In this document: one piece after another, positions 36,621 through 47,660 of the stretch
How the letters are laid out: each line of letters starts with the position of its first letter
How positions within the stretch are numbered: position 1 is the stretch's first letter
Source: Phoronis australis
Taxonomy: Eukaryota; Phoronida; Phoronidae
DNA length: 64,000 bases
Assembly: GCA_002633005.1 (NCBI GenBank)
Contig: NMRA01000465.1
Span: forward strand, 286,472 to 350,471
Direction of reading: 5' to 3'
The notes under the pieces: model-generated
Told to the model about the DNA's origin: nothing
The model's database searches: none
Seen by the model: the letters and a program-made list of their open reading frames with translations, nothing else
Made by a program: the position numbers and the translations under genes

Positions 36621-38505
36621 CACAATGAGAGTTGACCCTTAGTTTCTTTAGGGCTTTTATTGCTGCCTGGCTATCTCAAAAGATGGTAATTGGCCGATTG
36701 CCAAGATCAGTGTTATATTGTTGTGCCAGTTGAGCAGCTGTATTAATTGCAGTGATCTCAGCCTGAAACACCGTGGCAAGATTGCCCAACGATACCCAGT
36801 TTTCTGCATCTGCAACAGGAAGGCTTGGAAAGTAGACCCCAGCACCTGTCTGGCCATTTTCCAGTTTAGAGTCGTCCGTATAACAAACCACCTCATTCTT
36901 GTGTTCTGCGGTAGGCCATCCATCGCCAATTTCCGTGAAGAAATTGTTAGTATGAAAAAAGCTGTGACCTGGACATCACTAGGCATGTTCCATAGTTGCC
37001 CAGTCTTGGCCATTAGCTTATTACAAACATTCCTGTGGCTTCTGTGTGCAACGGAGTCAGGGATGTTAGTTTTCACCCACTGACCATAATATTTGAGACG
37101 AAGTGCAGCACATGCAGCTTCACCCTCAAGGTATATGTTCAGTGGTGGTAGACCGATTAGCATTTCTAGGGCTGCAGAAGGCGTTCCTGGAAAAGCAGAG
37201 GTTATGCACAGACAAGCTAGACGTTGCAGCTGTCTAAGTTTGTTGATAATTGTAACCTGTTTTAATGCCGTTACCCATATCGACGAAGCATAGGACATTA
37301 TAGGTCGGATAACAGCAGTATAAATCCAGAACATATTCTTGGGAGACATTCCCCAAGTTTTACCCACCACACGACTGCATCTCACCAATGCAGATTTGGC
37401 TTTTGAGAGTCTGTAATATGCGGGGTCCAGGAAAGACGATGGTGTAAAATGACACCTAAGTAAGTCGCCTTGTCTACAAGATCAAGATGTTTACCATTCA
37501 GCGTTCAAGGCCTCATTGACCATTTAAGCTTCCAAGTGAACATAATCACCTTTGTTTTGCTACCACTAATTTCTAAGCCGACTGACTTAGCCCATGTTGC
37601 TGTTGTATTCAGTGCTCTTTGAGCAAGATAGCGACATGTGTCAGGATCGATGCTTCACTCACTGAGAACAATATCATCTGCATAGGCTTGAACATACAAG
37701 CTTGGACCCATGTCAGTAGATAATTGTCGAAGCAAACCATCCATAACCATGTTAAAGAGGTTGGGTGAGGCAGCGCCACCCTGAGGTGTTCCTCTGGTGA
37801 TGCGAACCGCCACTCTCATATTGTCTAAACAAGCAGTCACAGATTGACTTCCTAGCATGTTAAAGATCCACCTGGTAAGACACCTATTCACTTTAAAGAG
37901 GTTCAGTGCAATTCGAATCGCATCATGCTTAATATTGCTGAAAGCACCAACAAGATCAATTAAGGCACAGAGGGCAAATTGTTTATTAAAAACAGCCCTT
38001 TCCAGTCTAGCAACCAGATGATGTAGAGCGGTCTCCGTAGAGAAGCCAGGCCTACAAGCATACTGATTGTTCTGACGTTTGTTCTGTATTCCTTGTTTAT
38101 CAAGATGTCACAGAATGAGCCTTCCCAGTCCTTTGAGAAGAAAGGATGTTAAGGTTATAGGCCTAAATGATTCAGCCAAAAGGTATGAGTTCTTCCCTGG
38201 TTTAGGAATGAAGACCAACCTAGCTTCAGTCCAAATCTTAGGGATATAACCTAGTCAAAGACTGGCTTTGTAAGTTGCTGTAAGTATATGGAATAGTGGT
38301 ATCCCAGCTTCTTGCAACATTATAGGATATATCATGTCTAGTCCTGGGGTCTTCCATGGTTTAAAAGACTTTAGAGCTAACTCCACGAGATGTGGTGTGG
38401 CTATGTTTTCAACATCAGCATAAGCTAGTGGTTCACACTCCTCGGAGTCTGTCACTTTTGAATATTGGTTCGACAGGTTTACACTATCAGGATAGTGCTT
38501 ATCCA
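36621..38505 (-). pseudogene. LINE ORF2: reverse transcriptase and RNase H
   Basis: Continuing ORF2 across frame changes: KSFKPWKTPGLDMIYPIML (near 38370-38310), a decayed FRPITLTSFLLK, QYACRPGFSTETALHHLVAR (near 38060-38005), RGTPQGGAASPNLFNMVMDG (near 37800-37740) and the catalytic QAYADDIVLS (near 37690). RNase H follows: VCYTDDSKLENGQTGAG (near 36890), VFQAEITAINTAAQL (near 36760) and RPITIF then a TGA stop in place of Ser before DSQAAIKALKKLRV. At least three frameshifts or stops make it inactive. The THAP transposon cuts it at 36620. Confidence 0.75.
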
Positions 38506-39714
38506 TCATGACTTCGAGTGTTTCCTCAGCGGAGCGTGTGTATGAGCCATCCTCTTTTTGAATGACCTCGAGTGATTCTTCTTAAGCAATTGGATCAGCC
38601 TTGCAGATGCAGAGAGGCTGTTAGTTTGCTGACAGAAATTCCTCCAGGAATTGCACTTTGCTTTGCGTGTGGCAGACTTAAACATACGATAGGCAAGATG
38701 ATATGCATCCCAGCACTCGTCAGTGTGAGCCCGAATTGCTGCTCTGTGAGCTTTACGTGCCTTACCCCGAAGTGCTGCCAGTTCTTTGGTCCACCAAATC
38801 TGTTGTTTTGGTTTCCCAGTGACCTTAATACAGCGTTTGGGGCAGGAAACATCTAGTGACTTGGTCAGGGCATTGTTTATGTCATCTGCCAATTTGTTAA
38901 CATCAGAACGAGTCCTGATATTTGTTATTCCTAGAGTAGAAAGGAGTTTGGAAACCTTTGAACGATAGAGTTCCCAGTTCACCTTATTGGTGTACCTATA
39001 CTCAGTAAATAGTGGAACAACGAAAGTCGCCACTTCAAACCTGATGTATCTGTGGTCAGATAAAGAAGGTGCAGAATCCACTCTCCAATTAGTTACCACA
39101 TCAACAGCAGGCAAATTAACCAGAGTAAGGTCTAGAACCTCCTGCCGGTTTCTGACAACAAATGTGGACTCATGGCCCTTGTTGCATATTAAAAGTTGTG
39201 AGCTGACAATAAACTCTAGAAATGCCTCACCTCTTGTGTTGGTGTTAGTGCTGTGCCACAGCTCGTGATGTGAATTGGCATCACAACAGATAACCAAAGG
39301 GATATTCTTGGCTCTGCAGTGATTGGTGATTTGTTGCAGTTTAGCTGGGGGTGGGTTCTCGGCGGAGTCCCCTGGCATATAGGCTGAGACCCACCATACT
39401 GTGCATATTAGACCATTTGGTCTTAATGTATCACAGTAGACTGCCACAGTGTCCCTGTCACAAAACTCAGGAAGGATTCTTGAGGTTATGTCCTTGGATA
39501 CCTGAATCGCATCCCTGGGCTTGATGTTGTTACCCAGTGAAGCAATATAAGATTTGGCATTCCTAGGAGTGTTCATCATCGCGCTTCCCTGACAGCACGG
39601 CTCTTGTACAAAGGCCATGAATAGGGTATTGCGCTCAAGCGTCTGCTGCAGAAGCACTGATGGGTTGTTGGCCCGGTGTAGATTTATCTGCCAGATTTTA
39701 ACCTCATGATTCAT
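38506..39714 (-). pseudogene. LINE ORF2: APE endonuclease (N-terminal 402 codons)
   Basis: An unbroken 402-residue frame starting MNHEVKIWQINLHRANNPSV. Apurinic-type endonuclease landmarks in order: WQINLHRA, AFVQEPC, AYMPGD, CDANSHHELWHS (metal-binding D-N), RQEVLDLTL and PSLSDHRYIRFE (the SDH motif near residue 225). A basic helical segment (GKARKAHRAAIRAH) follows before the RT. The endonuclease nicks target DNA for target-primed reverse transcription. The frame ends ahead of the RT, which continues in another frame, so ORF2 as a whole is broken although the nuclease reads intact. Confidence 0.78.
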
Positions 39715-39928
39715 TTCATCATGTTAAGAATATACCAGTGACTTTCTATCCAGACTCCACATCACTCGTGAGTGGGGAAGGAGCCAGAGAAGATTCGTCA
39801 TTGGATGGCACAGGTTCAGAAGCCTCAGCAACATTCTCTACCTCAGTCGTTTCATCACCCAGGTCCATTTCTGCTGACTTTGTGGTGGGCACACAGTCAG
39901 CTTCCATGTCCGAGGTTGATATCCCTTC

Positions 39929-41011
39929 TTAGGCCTGGACAGAAGCTTTGGCCCACTTACTGCTTTTGTCCCTAGCTCTAAAAAGCACACGCCCAGCAAA
40001 GCCACACCAGGGACGAAAATCCATCCCCCGGAGAACCTGCCAAGCGGACTCTTCAAAGGCTAGGACAATGGTGAATCCCTTAGAGAGATATTTTGACGTT
40101 GGTTCGATGGCAGTCATTGACACCATATGAACCTTTGTCATATCCAGGTCATCGTTGCACTCCTCATCCTTATTAGAGGCAACTTCCTCTGACACATGAA
40201 AGAAGGCCTTGAACACAGGAGGTAGATCGCCTGGACCCATCACGTGGTACCCTGACCTGTGAGAGTCAGAACCATCAGGAGTAAGTTCCTTACACTCAAG
40301 TTTGACCCAGTCACAGGCAATCGCCAGTTTGCCCTTTTCAAGTCTCACTGACTTAATATGAAGCGGTACACGGGGTCTCTGAGGTTTGACAAATGCCATC
40401 TGTAGTCGGCGCTTCAGACGCTTAGCCTCGTCCTCATTTAGTGGTGGCTCACCAGCCTTTGCAGCCACAAAGACACTAAGACCTTTCTTAGCCACGCTAG
40501 CATGAGGTAGTTTATCCACTTTAGCCACTTTGGTGGGTGGTTTTGAGGATGTCCCAGGAGTCGAGCTGTCAGACTTAGGGCTCTTAACACCCTGCTGAAC
40601 ATCGATTTCTAGGTTTTCAAGCTTCTTCTGTGCCGCCTGGTTATCCCGCTTTGTCTTCCGCCTAGCACCAGCAGAGAGACGGTGGGAGCTGCCATCAGGC
40701 CCAGTTGAAGTCTTTCCACCACCATTCGATCCGTGAGGAGTGTCCGGGGCAGGTTTGGGGTTCGCGTCAGCAGCCAACCTAGCCGCTTTCACAAGCTTGG
40801 TAATCTCACTTTCCACTCTTATAGAAGAGTCCAGTGATTTCCCAGAGCAAGCGTCCACAGTAGGGGGTGCTTCCACTTGCCTTATAGAATCTCCTAGGGA
40901 GGAGTCTTTGAGGCGGACGTCCATGGCCGCAAAGACCACATTCGACTGCCCTGTGCGCTGGTCACTTGAACCCTGACCAGGGTGGGTTATTGGTTTTCGC
41001 TGTGGATCCAT
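39929..41011 (-). CDS. LINE ORF1 protein, intact frame
   Basis: A 360-residue frame beginning MDPQRKPITHPGQGSSDQRT. The first 170 residues are low-complexity, charged and Ser/Pro-rich, with a basic patch (ARRKTKRDNQAAQKK). The C-terminal 170 residues (RPRVPLHIKSVRLEKGKLAI through WQVLRGMDFRP) look globular. I do not see CCHC knuckles or a clear RRM. By position it is ORF1, the RNA-binding partner of ORF2, 214 bases upstream of it. It has no disabling change. Confidence 0.65.
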   Translation of the reverse strand: MDPQRKPITHPGQGSSDQRTGQSNVVFAAMDVRLKDSSLGDSIRQVEAPPTVDACSGKSLDSSIRVESEITKLVKAARLAADANPKPAPDTPHGSNGGGKTSTGPDGSSHRLSAGARRKTKRDNQAAQKKLENLEIDVQQGVKSPKSDSSTPGTSSKPPTKVAKVDKLPHASVAKKGLSVFVAAKAGEPPLNEDEAKRLKRRLQMAFVKPQRPRVPLHIKSVRLEKGKLAIACDWVKLECKELTPDGSDSHRSGYHVMGPGDLPPVFKAFFHVSEEVASNKDEECNDDLDMTKVHMVSMTAIEPTSKYLSKGFTIVLAFEESAWQVLRGMDFRPWCGFAGRVLFRARDKSSKWAKASVQA

Positions 41012-41894
41012 ATAGCAAGTATAGGTTATGATTCAGGTCTGCATCCCATTCACCCTATCCATAGGGTGCCAACAAAGCCCACCCAAAGGCTTTCCTGCAT
41101 CCGCAAACCTATAGGATCTGACACTGGTCTCAACAGCTCCCTCCCCTGGTTCCTCCAAGCGAGCATATGACCCCCAGCGAAAGGGCTTCTGCTGCAAATG
41201 GACTACCCAGGTTCAGCATGTCTACCTCCAAGTCCCAGAACCTCGCAACCTCCCAGGGCTAACCGTGCTCTAGTGCAACAGGCGCTACTCCGTGCACCCC
41301 GGTTTGCCCAAGATTACTTGATAGGCAAAGTTCTGTGTTGTTTACCACCAGCCGCAACTGGCTTAAGACTCAAGAACCAGGGTATTAGTTCTCAAGGGTT
41401 CCCGTGTCACCTGACCGGAGACAAGGGGTATCAACCGGACCCGAAGAGGTCAAAGTCAAGATACTCCTGACCAGCCGCCCCATAGGGGGATGATTGGGTT
41501 AGAGAGGCCTCCCACTCTAGAGCCACTGATCAATCACCCGAGAAAAGAGAATGCTTCCAACAAGGTTTTCGGCATCTCATATCGTTCGAAACAACAGTGG
41601 CTGCTAAAGACAGAAAACCCCCTTCCGCAACCCGATCCCGCACAGTTTAGTCTGAGTAAACCCAGTCCATGTGTTGCCGCGTGGAGGCACTGCACGACTC
41701 TTGTTGTGGGAGAAGCTATGTACTGACAGTCGAACTGAACAGCGGCGGAAGCTGAAATCAGAGCACTAAGCAGAGCTAGATACTACTACTAACTACACTA
41801 CCACACTAGACGCTAAGCACCACAACCTGTGGTCGAAACCACCAACACACAAGTAACAGGTGAACCTCTTTTCACATTAGCGCCTTTTACATGT

Positions 41895-42335
41895 GTATAA
41901 TCACCACAGGGTATAGAAACAAATAGCATCCCAGAGCTGAGATGGTACCTCTTCTGTAAACGTATGGCTGACAGCGACAACGCTCCACCAGTCGTTGGTG
42001 CTTTGAAACAGCATGTGCTGAGGATGTTTATTCAATCCAGAGTGTGGGGCAAGGCTGTCACTGCTCTACTGCAGTTTCTTGACTCATTACCGAATGAATT
42101 TACAAGGACAAAGATGACCAACTGAAGCATTCACAACTGAGGAGCTTCCTGCGCCAGAGGCTATCACTGAGATGGTTAGATGCCAATGCAAAAACAATTC
42201 CTCTTCTCAAAGATGCTCTTGACGATGTAAGGACCTTTTTTACACTGATCTATGTCAGTGTACTGCAGAATATCAGAATGGTGATGATGATATGATTCCA
42301 GGTGACAGTGATGGCTATAGTAATGATCTATAGAC
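41895..42335 (+). pseudogene. Unnamed multicopy invertebrate ORF, 3' fragment
   Basis: Continues the ORF cut at 34870: SIPELRWYLFCKRMADSDN, VVGALKQHVLRMFIQSRVWG and LDSLPNEFTRTKMTN to a stop near 42124. Then, after a frame change, PAPEAITEMVRCQCKNN and SSQRCS, a cysteine-rich C terminus. The block order agrees with the family's usual C-terminal half. The inverted repeat 42589-42810 lies about 250 bases beyond. Dead copy; function unknown. Confidence 0.6.
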
Positions 42336-42588
42336 TGATTTCAATGTTTTGAAAACTATTGACACTAAAAACATACTTTCGTGTTCTTCAAACATGAATA
42401 AGTTGTTTATGTACTGGTTTAGTTTTAAGTGTCTTGAAGGTAACAAGCTCCGAACAAAATATACAAGAAAATAAGATATTGATTATGTGTCGGATAACAC
42501 GAAGAATGCATTTAGAAAATGTGGCTGCTCATAAATGGGGTTTTGATTATGTTTCTCATTTAATAAGTTGCGTTTTCAGATCTCTTGA

Positions 42589-42810
42589 CCACAAAAATGT
42601 GGGTGAAGACATTAAAACTAACACTCTAAGTGACCCAAGAGCAATTAAGATACTGAGGAAAATTTATTTTACGGGCGTCATTTTTAAAAATCCAAGATGG
42701 CCTCCAAGATGGCCGCCAAAAATGGAATCAATTATTTTCTGATTTGCCATTCCATAAGGTTTCCAAAAATGTATAGTTTCCAGTATCCCCAAAAATTCCA
42801 ACAAAATTAC
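42589..42810 (-). repeat. Long inverted flanking repeat, right copy
   Basis: The complement matches 33236-33625 in order: 'ggaatttttgggg', 'ggaaacctatggaatg', 'aaatcagaaaataattgatt', paired 'ggccatcttg' blocks, and 'gggtcacttagagtgttagt'. It closes the region containing the unnamed ORF and the nested LINE. Confidence 0.6.
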
Positions 42811-43314
42811 ACAACAAACCTGACTATAATCGATTTTACGTAATGAAATAAACAAAATCATAAACACTGCATCTTGTTTCATTAGGGTAACGATAAGGCT
42901 GTGGGGCCGTTTCAAGAATTTGGACAAGAAGTGAGTGCAAACTCGGGAAACGCCAATTCGCTGTCTTTGCAGCTGCAGTCGGAATCTGAATTACCGCCAT
43001 GCACGAAGACGTTTGGCCCAAAAAAGTTATATGCCCTCTTTGTTCTTTTGGCCGGCATCGGTTCTTCGCCCGCCATGATGAGATATTACCACACTCATTT
43101 ACATAAAAGAGTCTCTCAAAATGAGACTTTCATGAGAATATAATGGTGACTGGTTCTCGGATAGTTTCCGGCACACTGGAGTGCCTGAGGTTGTTTGTAA
43201 ATTAATACACCATTCGCATATTTACAGTTTAATGGCTATGCCCCTGGAGGAAGTTTTCCGATAAGCAAAATTGATTAAACACAGGACACTTTTCGTTATT
43301 AACGCAGTGGCGGA
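42811..43314 (+). other. Intron 8, between repeats
   Basis: No recognised gene or element. Confidence 0.45.
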
Positions 43315-43610
43315 TCTAGGTCACCATAAGTGGGGCCCATTATGTTACCTCCGGGTATTGGGCAAAGCGCAAATGCACGTGCACTGGCACAGGCAGCCTG
43401 GAAGTTGAAAAGCTATCGGTGGACTAAAAGAAGGGACTCGATGACACGATTCCACCGTGGTCTGGAGTATGAGCCCCCCTCCCTCGTCCTCTACCGGTTA
43501 TAGTTACTGAACTCAATATTTCCTGACGCTTCACGCTGTTGCTGTTTCATTTTGCTTGCGACAACCAAGGGGGGAGGGGGCGGGCTCCTTGCCCCCATAA
43601 ATCCGCCTAT
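43315..43610. mobile_element. MITE-like element, copy 2
   Basis: Starts CAGTGGCGGATCTAGG and ends with the imperfect complement AAATCCGCC. The interior block 'gctgttgctgtttcatttt' and the following G/C-rich run are shared, inverted, with about 31385-31450. Non-coding; about 296 bases. Confidence 0.5.
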
Positions 43611-44273
43611 ATAACAGTCGTTTTCCGTTCCTTTCGTGTGCTCGGAATAAAACTCTACACTGAACTGAACATTGGTGAAGTAACTGACCAAAAGACATGA
43701 TTAAAAGGTACACGATATTTCGCAACATACTGATTTCATTCTTAAGTGGAAATAACACGACGCTGTAATGTCACCACAGAGCATAAACCGGCGACATGCA
43801 CAGTGGGACAAGCAGGTGTGAAATACTGCAAAGCATGACAAATGAAGGGGGTAACAGGACAGTCATGCAAACAAGTGTAACGTGTAGCAAGACCAAGTAT
43901 GCTGCTCATTCAAAACAAGACTGCAATACTTTCAATTGCACAGTGTGGTGCTGAGAAATCAACATTGACAAATAAACAGCAGGTGTATTACCCGTTAAGT
44001 TAATTCCCTGAATTAAATGTTCCTCTTACATCGCACGAGGCAATAACTTGGAAAACGGTAAAATTTGCATGAACTCAAGATTTGATTATTAATTTTCACC
44101 TAACTAATCGAACATGTGTTTTAAACGTGAGAACTTATCTACATACTTATGAATGTGGAAATTATCTTCATACACTTGTTAGGTGAGAATACTCACGACA
44201 CCTATTTCAAAGATTCAACAATTAAGGACCCTCTCATTGTTGTTGAAATCTGTATTTCTTTCTTAATTTGCAG
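43611..44273 (+). other. Intron 8, 3' end
   Basis: No recognised element before the aatttgcag acceptor of exon 9. Confidence 0.5.
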
Positions 44274-44384
44274 CTTGTTGCGACCATGATGAAGATTATT
44301 GTGCCATTTACGCTGTTGTTACTTGCTTAACTAACGAGCTTACAAGAAGGCAGTGTCCTCTTTCTTGTAGACTGTGCAAGCAAA
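44274..44384 (+). CDS. Astacin gene exon 9: ShKT domain 9
   Basis: Thirty-seven codons between cttaatttgcag and caaa|gtaagt, phase 1 at both ends. It contains no internal Met start and is read from its splice sites. The domain runs CCDHDEDYCAIYAVVTC ... RRQCPLSCRLCKQ, six cysteines in spacing plus one extra adjacent cysteine at the start. Exon 8 contributes an A that makes ACT (Thr) at the junction. It is the last ShKT domain before the propeptide exons. Confidence 0.8.
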
Positions 44385-45045
44385 GTAAGTGTTTTGTTGA
44401 TCCTTCCTTCGACACAAATCTTCTCAGTTCCGACGAGGATAAAATTGAAAACTTGCAAATGAAACACTATCCCTCGAACTGATCTCTTTCTTCTATTCAT
44501 TACTACCACTAACCCTGATTGTAATAGAAACATAACAGTGCGCTCAGAATTTCTACTCAAGTATGAATGGAAAACTACGAAATCGTATCGAACAAGTCTT
44601 TGAATACATGCACCTTTTTCATTTGATCTCATCAAATTGTCGTTAACGTGGTGACTTTACGACGAAAATTATGAATTCCTATGTATGTGGAATAACCTAT
44701 ATAACCTATATTTATCCCATATATGTGAAAACATGGATGTTGTGTACATATAGGTACATACAGGTACATAGGCATCCTATGGAGAATTCATTTCATCCGG
44801 TCTCGTTGGGACATTCCCAGATGAAATGAATTTGAAATAGGATATCGTATTAGTATTCCTATGTATGTGGGATAACCTATTTATCCCATATATTTGGACT
44901 TTTTGCATCATCGTGGCAATAACTCGTTGCCGTGTGATCCGGCTTGTTGTTATATGACGTTATATGTATGCAAAATACGGTAAGCTACAAGACATTCTGT
45001 GAAGTTGAGAGCATGAAAATTTTGAGACATCCAGTTGAGAAAACA
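44385..45045 (+). other. Intron 9, 5' part
   Basis: Contains a direct repeat 'attcctatgtatgtgg' at 44675 and 44855, enclosing a small hairpin (aattcatttcatc and its complement, about 44784-44833). This may be a small mobile element with duplicated ends. No gene. Confidence 0.5.
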
Positions 45046-45780
45046 GATCAAGTTTGAGTCTAATACTGGAATTAAAACTTACAAAAATTAGCGACGTTGC
45101 GTCCGCATCTCACGGACTTCAGCTTGGCTTGTGACGTTATTGTTATTCTAGCCAATTGGTGGCGTTTTCGCTAAACAGCGCGGCATTGACGTCAGTACAC
45201 CATCCCATACGTGTGACAAATCGAATCTTAAACTGCCTCTTTTATTTAAAGACGGACTCTCAATGCGCTCATGGAGAGCTTCTTTTACACCCCTTTTGAA
45301 CCAGTCTTTCTCACAGTCTAAAATAGTAACATCACATGTGGGCTACTGGACATCGATGTGAGCTACTGCACATTTGCGCTTCTGGACATGTGCGCTACTG
45401 GACATGTGCGCTACTGGACATGTGATCTCAATACGGGTGAGCTACTGCACATGTGCGCTACTGGACATGTGAGCTACTGGACATGTGAGCTCAATACGGG
45501 TGATGTTACTATTTTAGACTGTGAGGAAGACTGGTTCAAAAGGGGTGTAAAAGAAGCTCTCCATGATCGCATTGAGATCCCGTCTTTAAATAAAAGAGGC
45601 AGTTTAAGATTCGATTTGTCACACGTATGGGATGGTGTACTGAAGTCAGTGCCGTGCCGTTTAGCGAAAACGCCACTAATTGGCCGGAATAACAATAACG
45701 TCACAAGCCAAGCTGAAGTCCGTGAGATACGTCGTTAATTTTTGTAAGTTTTAATTCCAGCATTAGACCCAAACTTGATC
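45046..45780. repeat. Large hairpin of two Penelope-like 3' ends
   Basis: The arms 45046-45335 and 45500-45780 are inverted copies of each other. The plus-strand reading of the right arm gives DCEEDWFKRGVKEALHDRI, PSLNKRGSLRFDLSHVWDG and VLKSVPCRLAKTPLIG, the post-GIY-YIG tail of Penelope-like elements; the left arm is the same on the minus strand. The two tails thus diverge from a 164-base spacer (45336-45499) made of short repeats of 'ctactggacatgtg'. A third, separate copy of the tail is at 2661-2890. Confidence 0.72.
45336..45499 (+). repeat. Minisatellite in hairpin loop
   Basis: About nine copies of a 14-18 base unit 'gctactggacatgtg' with variants (gcacatgtg, gacatcgatgtg), interspersed with two copies of 'ctcaatacgggtga'. 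It forms the whole loop between the two Penelope-like arms. Confidence 0.85.
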
Positions 45781-46551
45781 AGTCTGTGAAGTTGTAAAGT
45801 TTTATTTCGTAATAAACTGAACGATATTTTAAGATTGTCAAATATACAAGTTAAAGCACTGAACCATTCAGTTATAACAAAAGTTTTTCGGAAACTTAGA
45901 AACAATCCATCCAGGAATATAAAAATTGAAACATTATATTCCCTGAACTGAGTTGTCTGCAACAGCTTGTGGTTTTAGCTTCGATGAATTTCTTAGTTTT
46001 CCTGTTCTATTTTCGTGTCTTATCTTCTAAATTGTAAATAGTAATAGAAACATTCCCCGTGTTGATCACAGCATTGGAAAATAATGATCGAAACAGTGCT
46101 GATTTGCAGAACTTGAGGTAAGGACTATCGCAAAGCAGAAGTTTTACGCCACGGCCGGCAGCGGAAAGTTGAACGCTGCGAGCAGACAATTGCCTCATTA
46201 AAGAAGCACATATTCGTTATTAGGTCTTGATTTCCTGCAAATACCTCAGAGATATCAGGGTAGACAGACTGCATGCATCCAAAACGAAACGTTTTTCTTG
46301 GATTTGAATTAGATTTTGGCAGATTTTACCAGCCGGTGACCTTACTTAATTTGACCTATTTATGTGTATGATGACCCGGATTGAAAGTTCAGCGAGGCCC
46401 AAAAATAACGGACTGATCACCGTGCGTCGGAATTTTCATCGGTTAATCTTTTCTGTTTTTAGAGCAGTAAAACTGCTTGTTCAGGAACGATGCCTTGAAT
46501 TAATGATTTAGGTAACCCAAATGATTGAGCCCAATAAAATTTGGCGTTGTA

Positions 46552-46845
46552 CACGCGAATTATTTACTCCACCAGTAGACTGCACACCAACCGTGAAATA
46601 CGGCTTATAGCGTTGAAGACGGCTTCTACCGTGATATACGGACTCTGGTTCTACTTTCCCGTATATCACAGTTGAATACGTCACATATACAATGGCCGGT
46701 TTTTCATATATATGGGTTAAGTCACGTTATCAACTGTAAAATACGGGAAAGTAGAGCCAATCTGTATACCACGGCGTGGCTTTATTTAAGTTAAAGCCGT
46801 GTTTCATGATTGGTGTGCAGTCTGCTAGTGGAGTAAATTCGCGTG
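46552..46845. mobile_element. Palindromic MITE with TA duplication
   Basis: TA at 46550-46551 and 46846-46847 flank a 294-base element. Its ends, CACGCGAATTATTTACTCC and the complement of GGAGTAAATTCGCGTG, are inverted. The pairing extends inward through 'agactgcacaccaa' and 'gggaaagtaga' blocks, so nearly the whole element folds back. A TA duplication fits a Tc1/mariner-type non-autonomous element. Confidence 0.65.
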
Positions 46846-46849
46846 TACT

Positions 46850-47660
46850 AAAAAGGTATATGGACCAATTTTACCTTTTCCTCTAAAAACTATTATGTTG
46901 ACGAAAAGGGATGTCGGAATTCTTATCACATTTTGTGCAAAAATGATGTAACATTATCGGCACAAAAGAAATTTGAAATATTGGGATTTTCGCTATCAGA
47001 GATGTGGAACTTTTATTACAAACTTTCCACATGAATGTACGAATGACACAAAATTACTTTTCTTTCAGTTCCTCTTGCTGCATAGAATTCTACCTACTAA
47101 TTATTTTAAATAAGATTAGATATGCGGTATCAAATCATTGTACTTTTTGTAAATACTTTCCTAGACGTTAGAGCATTTATTTTTGAATGTGTGTGCATGT
47201 TAACTCTTTGTGGATGGGGTACGTCTCTGGTTAATGACTGCAATGCAAGTGAATTTTGAAAAAAATACAGCAAAACCACCATTATATTTGGTCTTCAAAA
47301 TGAACAGAATAGAGTTTTGAATTGGTTTCTTTTACAAACTTAAATTTTTATTTTTAAAATGAAGTTTGCTATTGTCAAACCTAACTCAACATGTCTTAAT
47401 TGTTTGAGGGTATGCTTTAATGTAGAATTCAGTGCTTTTTTCAACACACGGAAATTTAATGATACAAACAAATGAGAGGATTGGAAATGTGTTTTTGAAA
47501 TATGAAGGGAGCCATAGAATTGACCAGATGCCAGAACATAACTTCAATTCGTATTTTTAAAGGCATATATATGTAACTTGAAAGTAACAATCAAATGCTT
47601 TCTGGCTTTTTGCACAGTTCTATACTACGTCGTTGTGTTTGTTGTACCTGTTTTGTAATA
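46850..47660 (+). pseudogene. LINE 3' fragment, same family as 22.4 kb
   Basis: Nucleotide-level relative of the complement of 22390-23215. Shared blocks include 'atatggacca', 'gacgaaaa-gggatgt', 'cgtctctggttaatgactgc', 'ttatatttggtcttcaaaatga' (47281-47302) and the 3' 'tgtaataaa' end. It is strongly 5'-truncated and non-coding. It is nested between the arms of the foldback element. Confidence 0.65.

Larger units (their letters stand above)
34876..41885 (-). mobile_element. Two-ORF LINE of the I/Jockey/R1 group, disrupted
   Basis: Minus-strand order: 5' untranslated region (about 41885-41012), ORF1 (41011-39929), ORF2 with APE endonuclease, RT, RNase H and a terminal zinc knuckle (39714-34973). 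RNase H plus APE endonuclease is typical of the I, Jockey-like, LOA and R1 groups. The element interrupts the unnamed ORF, which resumes at about 41895. A THAP transposon (about 35297-36616) and an assembly gap interrupt it in turn. Target-site duplications and exact ends could not be fixed by eye; the plus strand at its 3' end has an A-rich run near 34855-34876. Confidence 0.68.
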
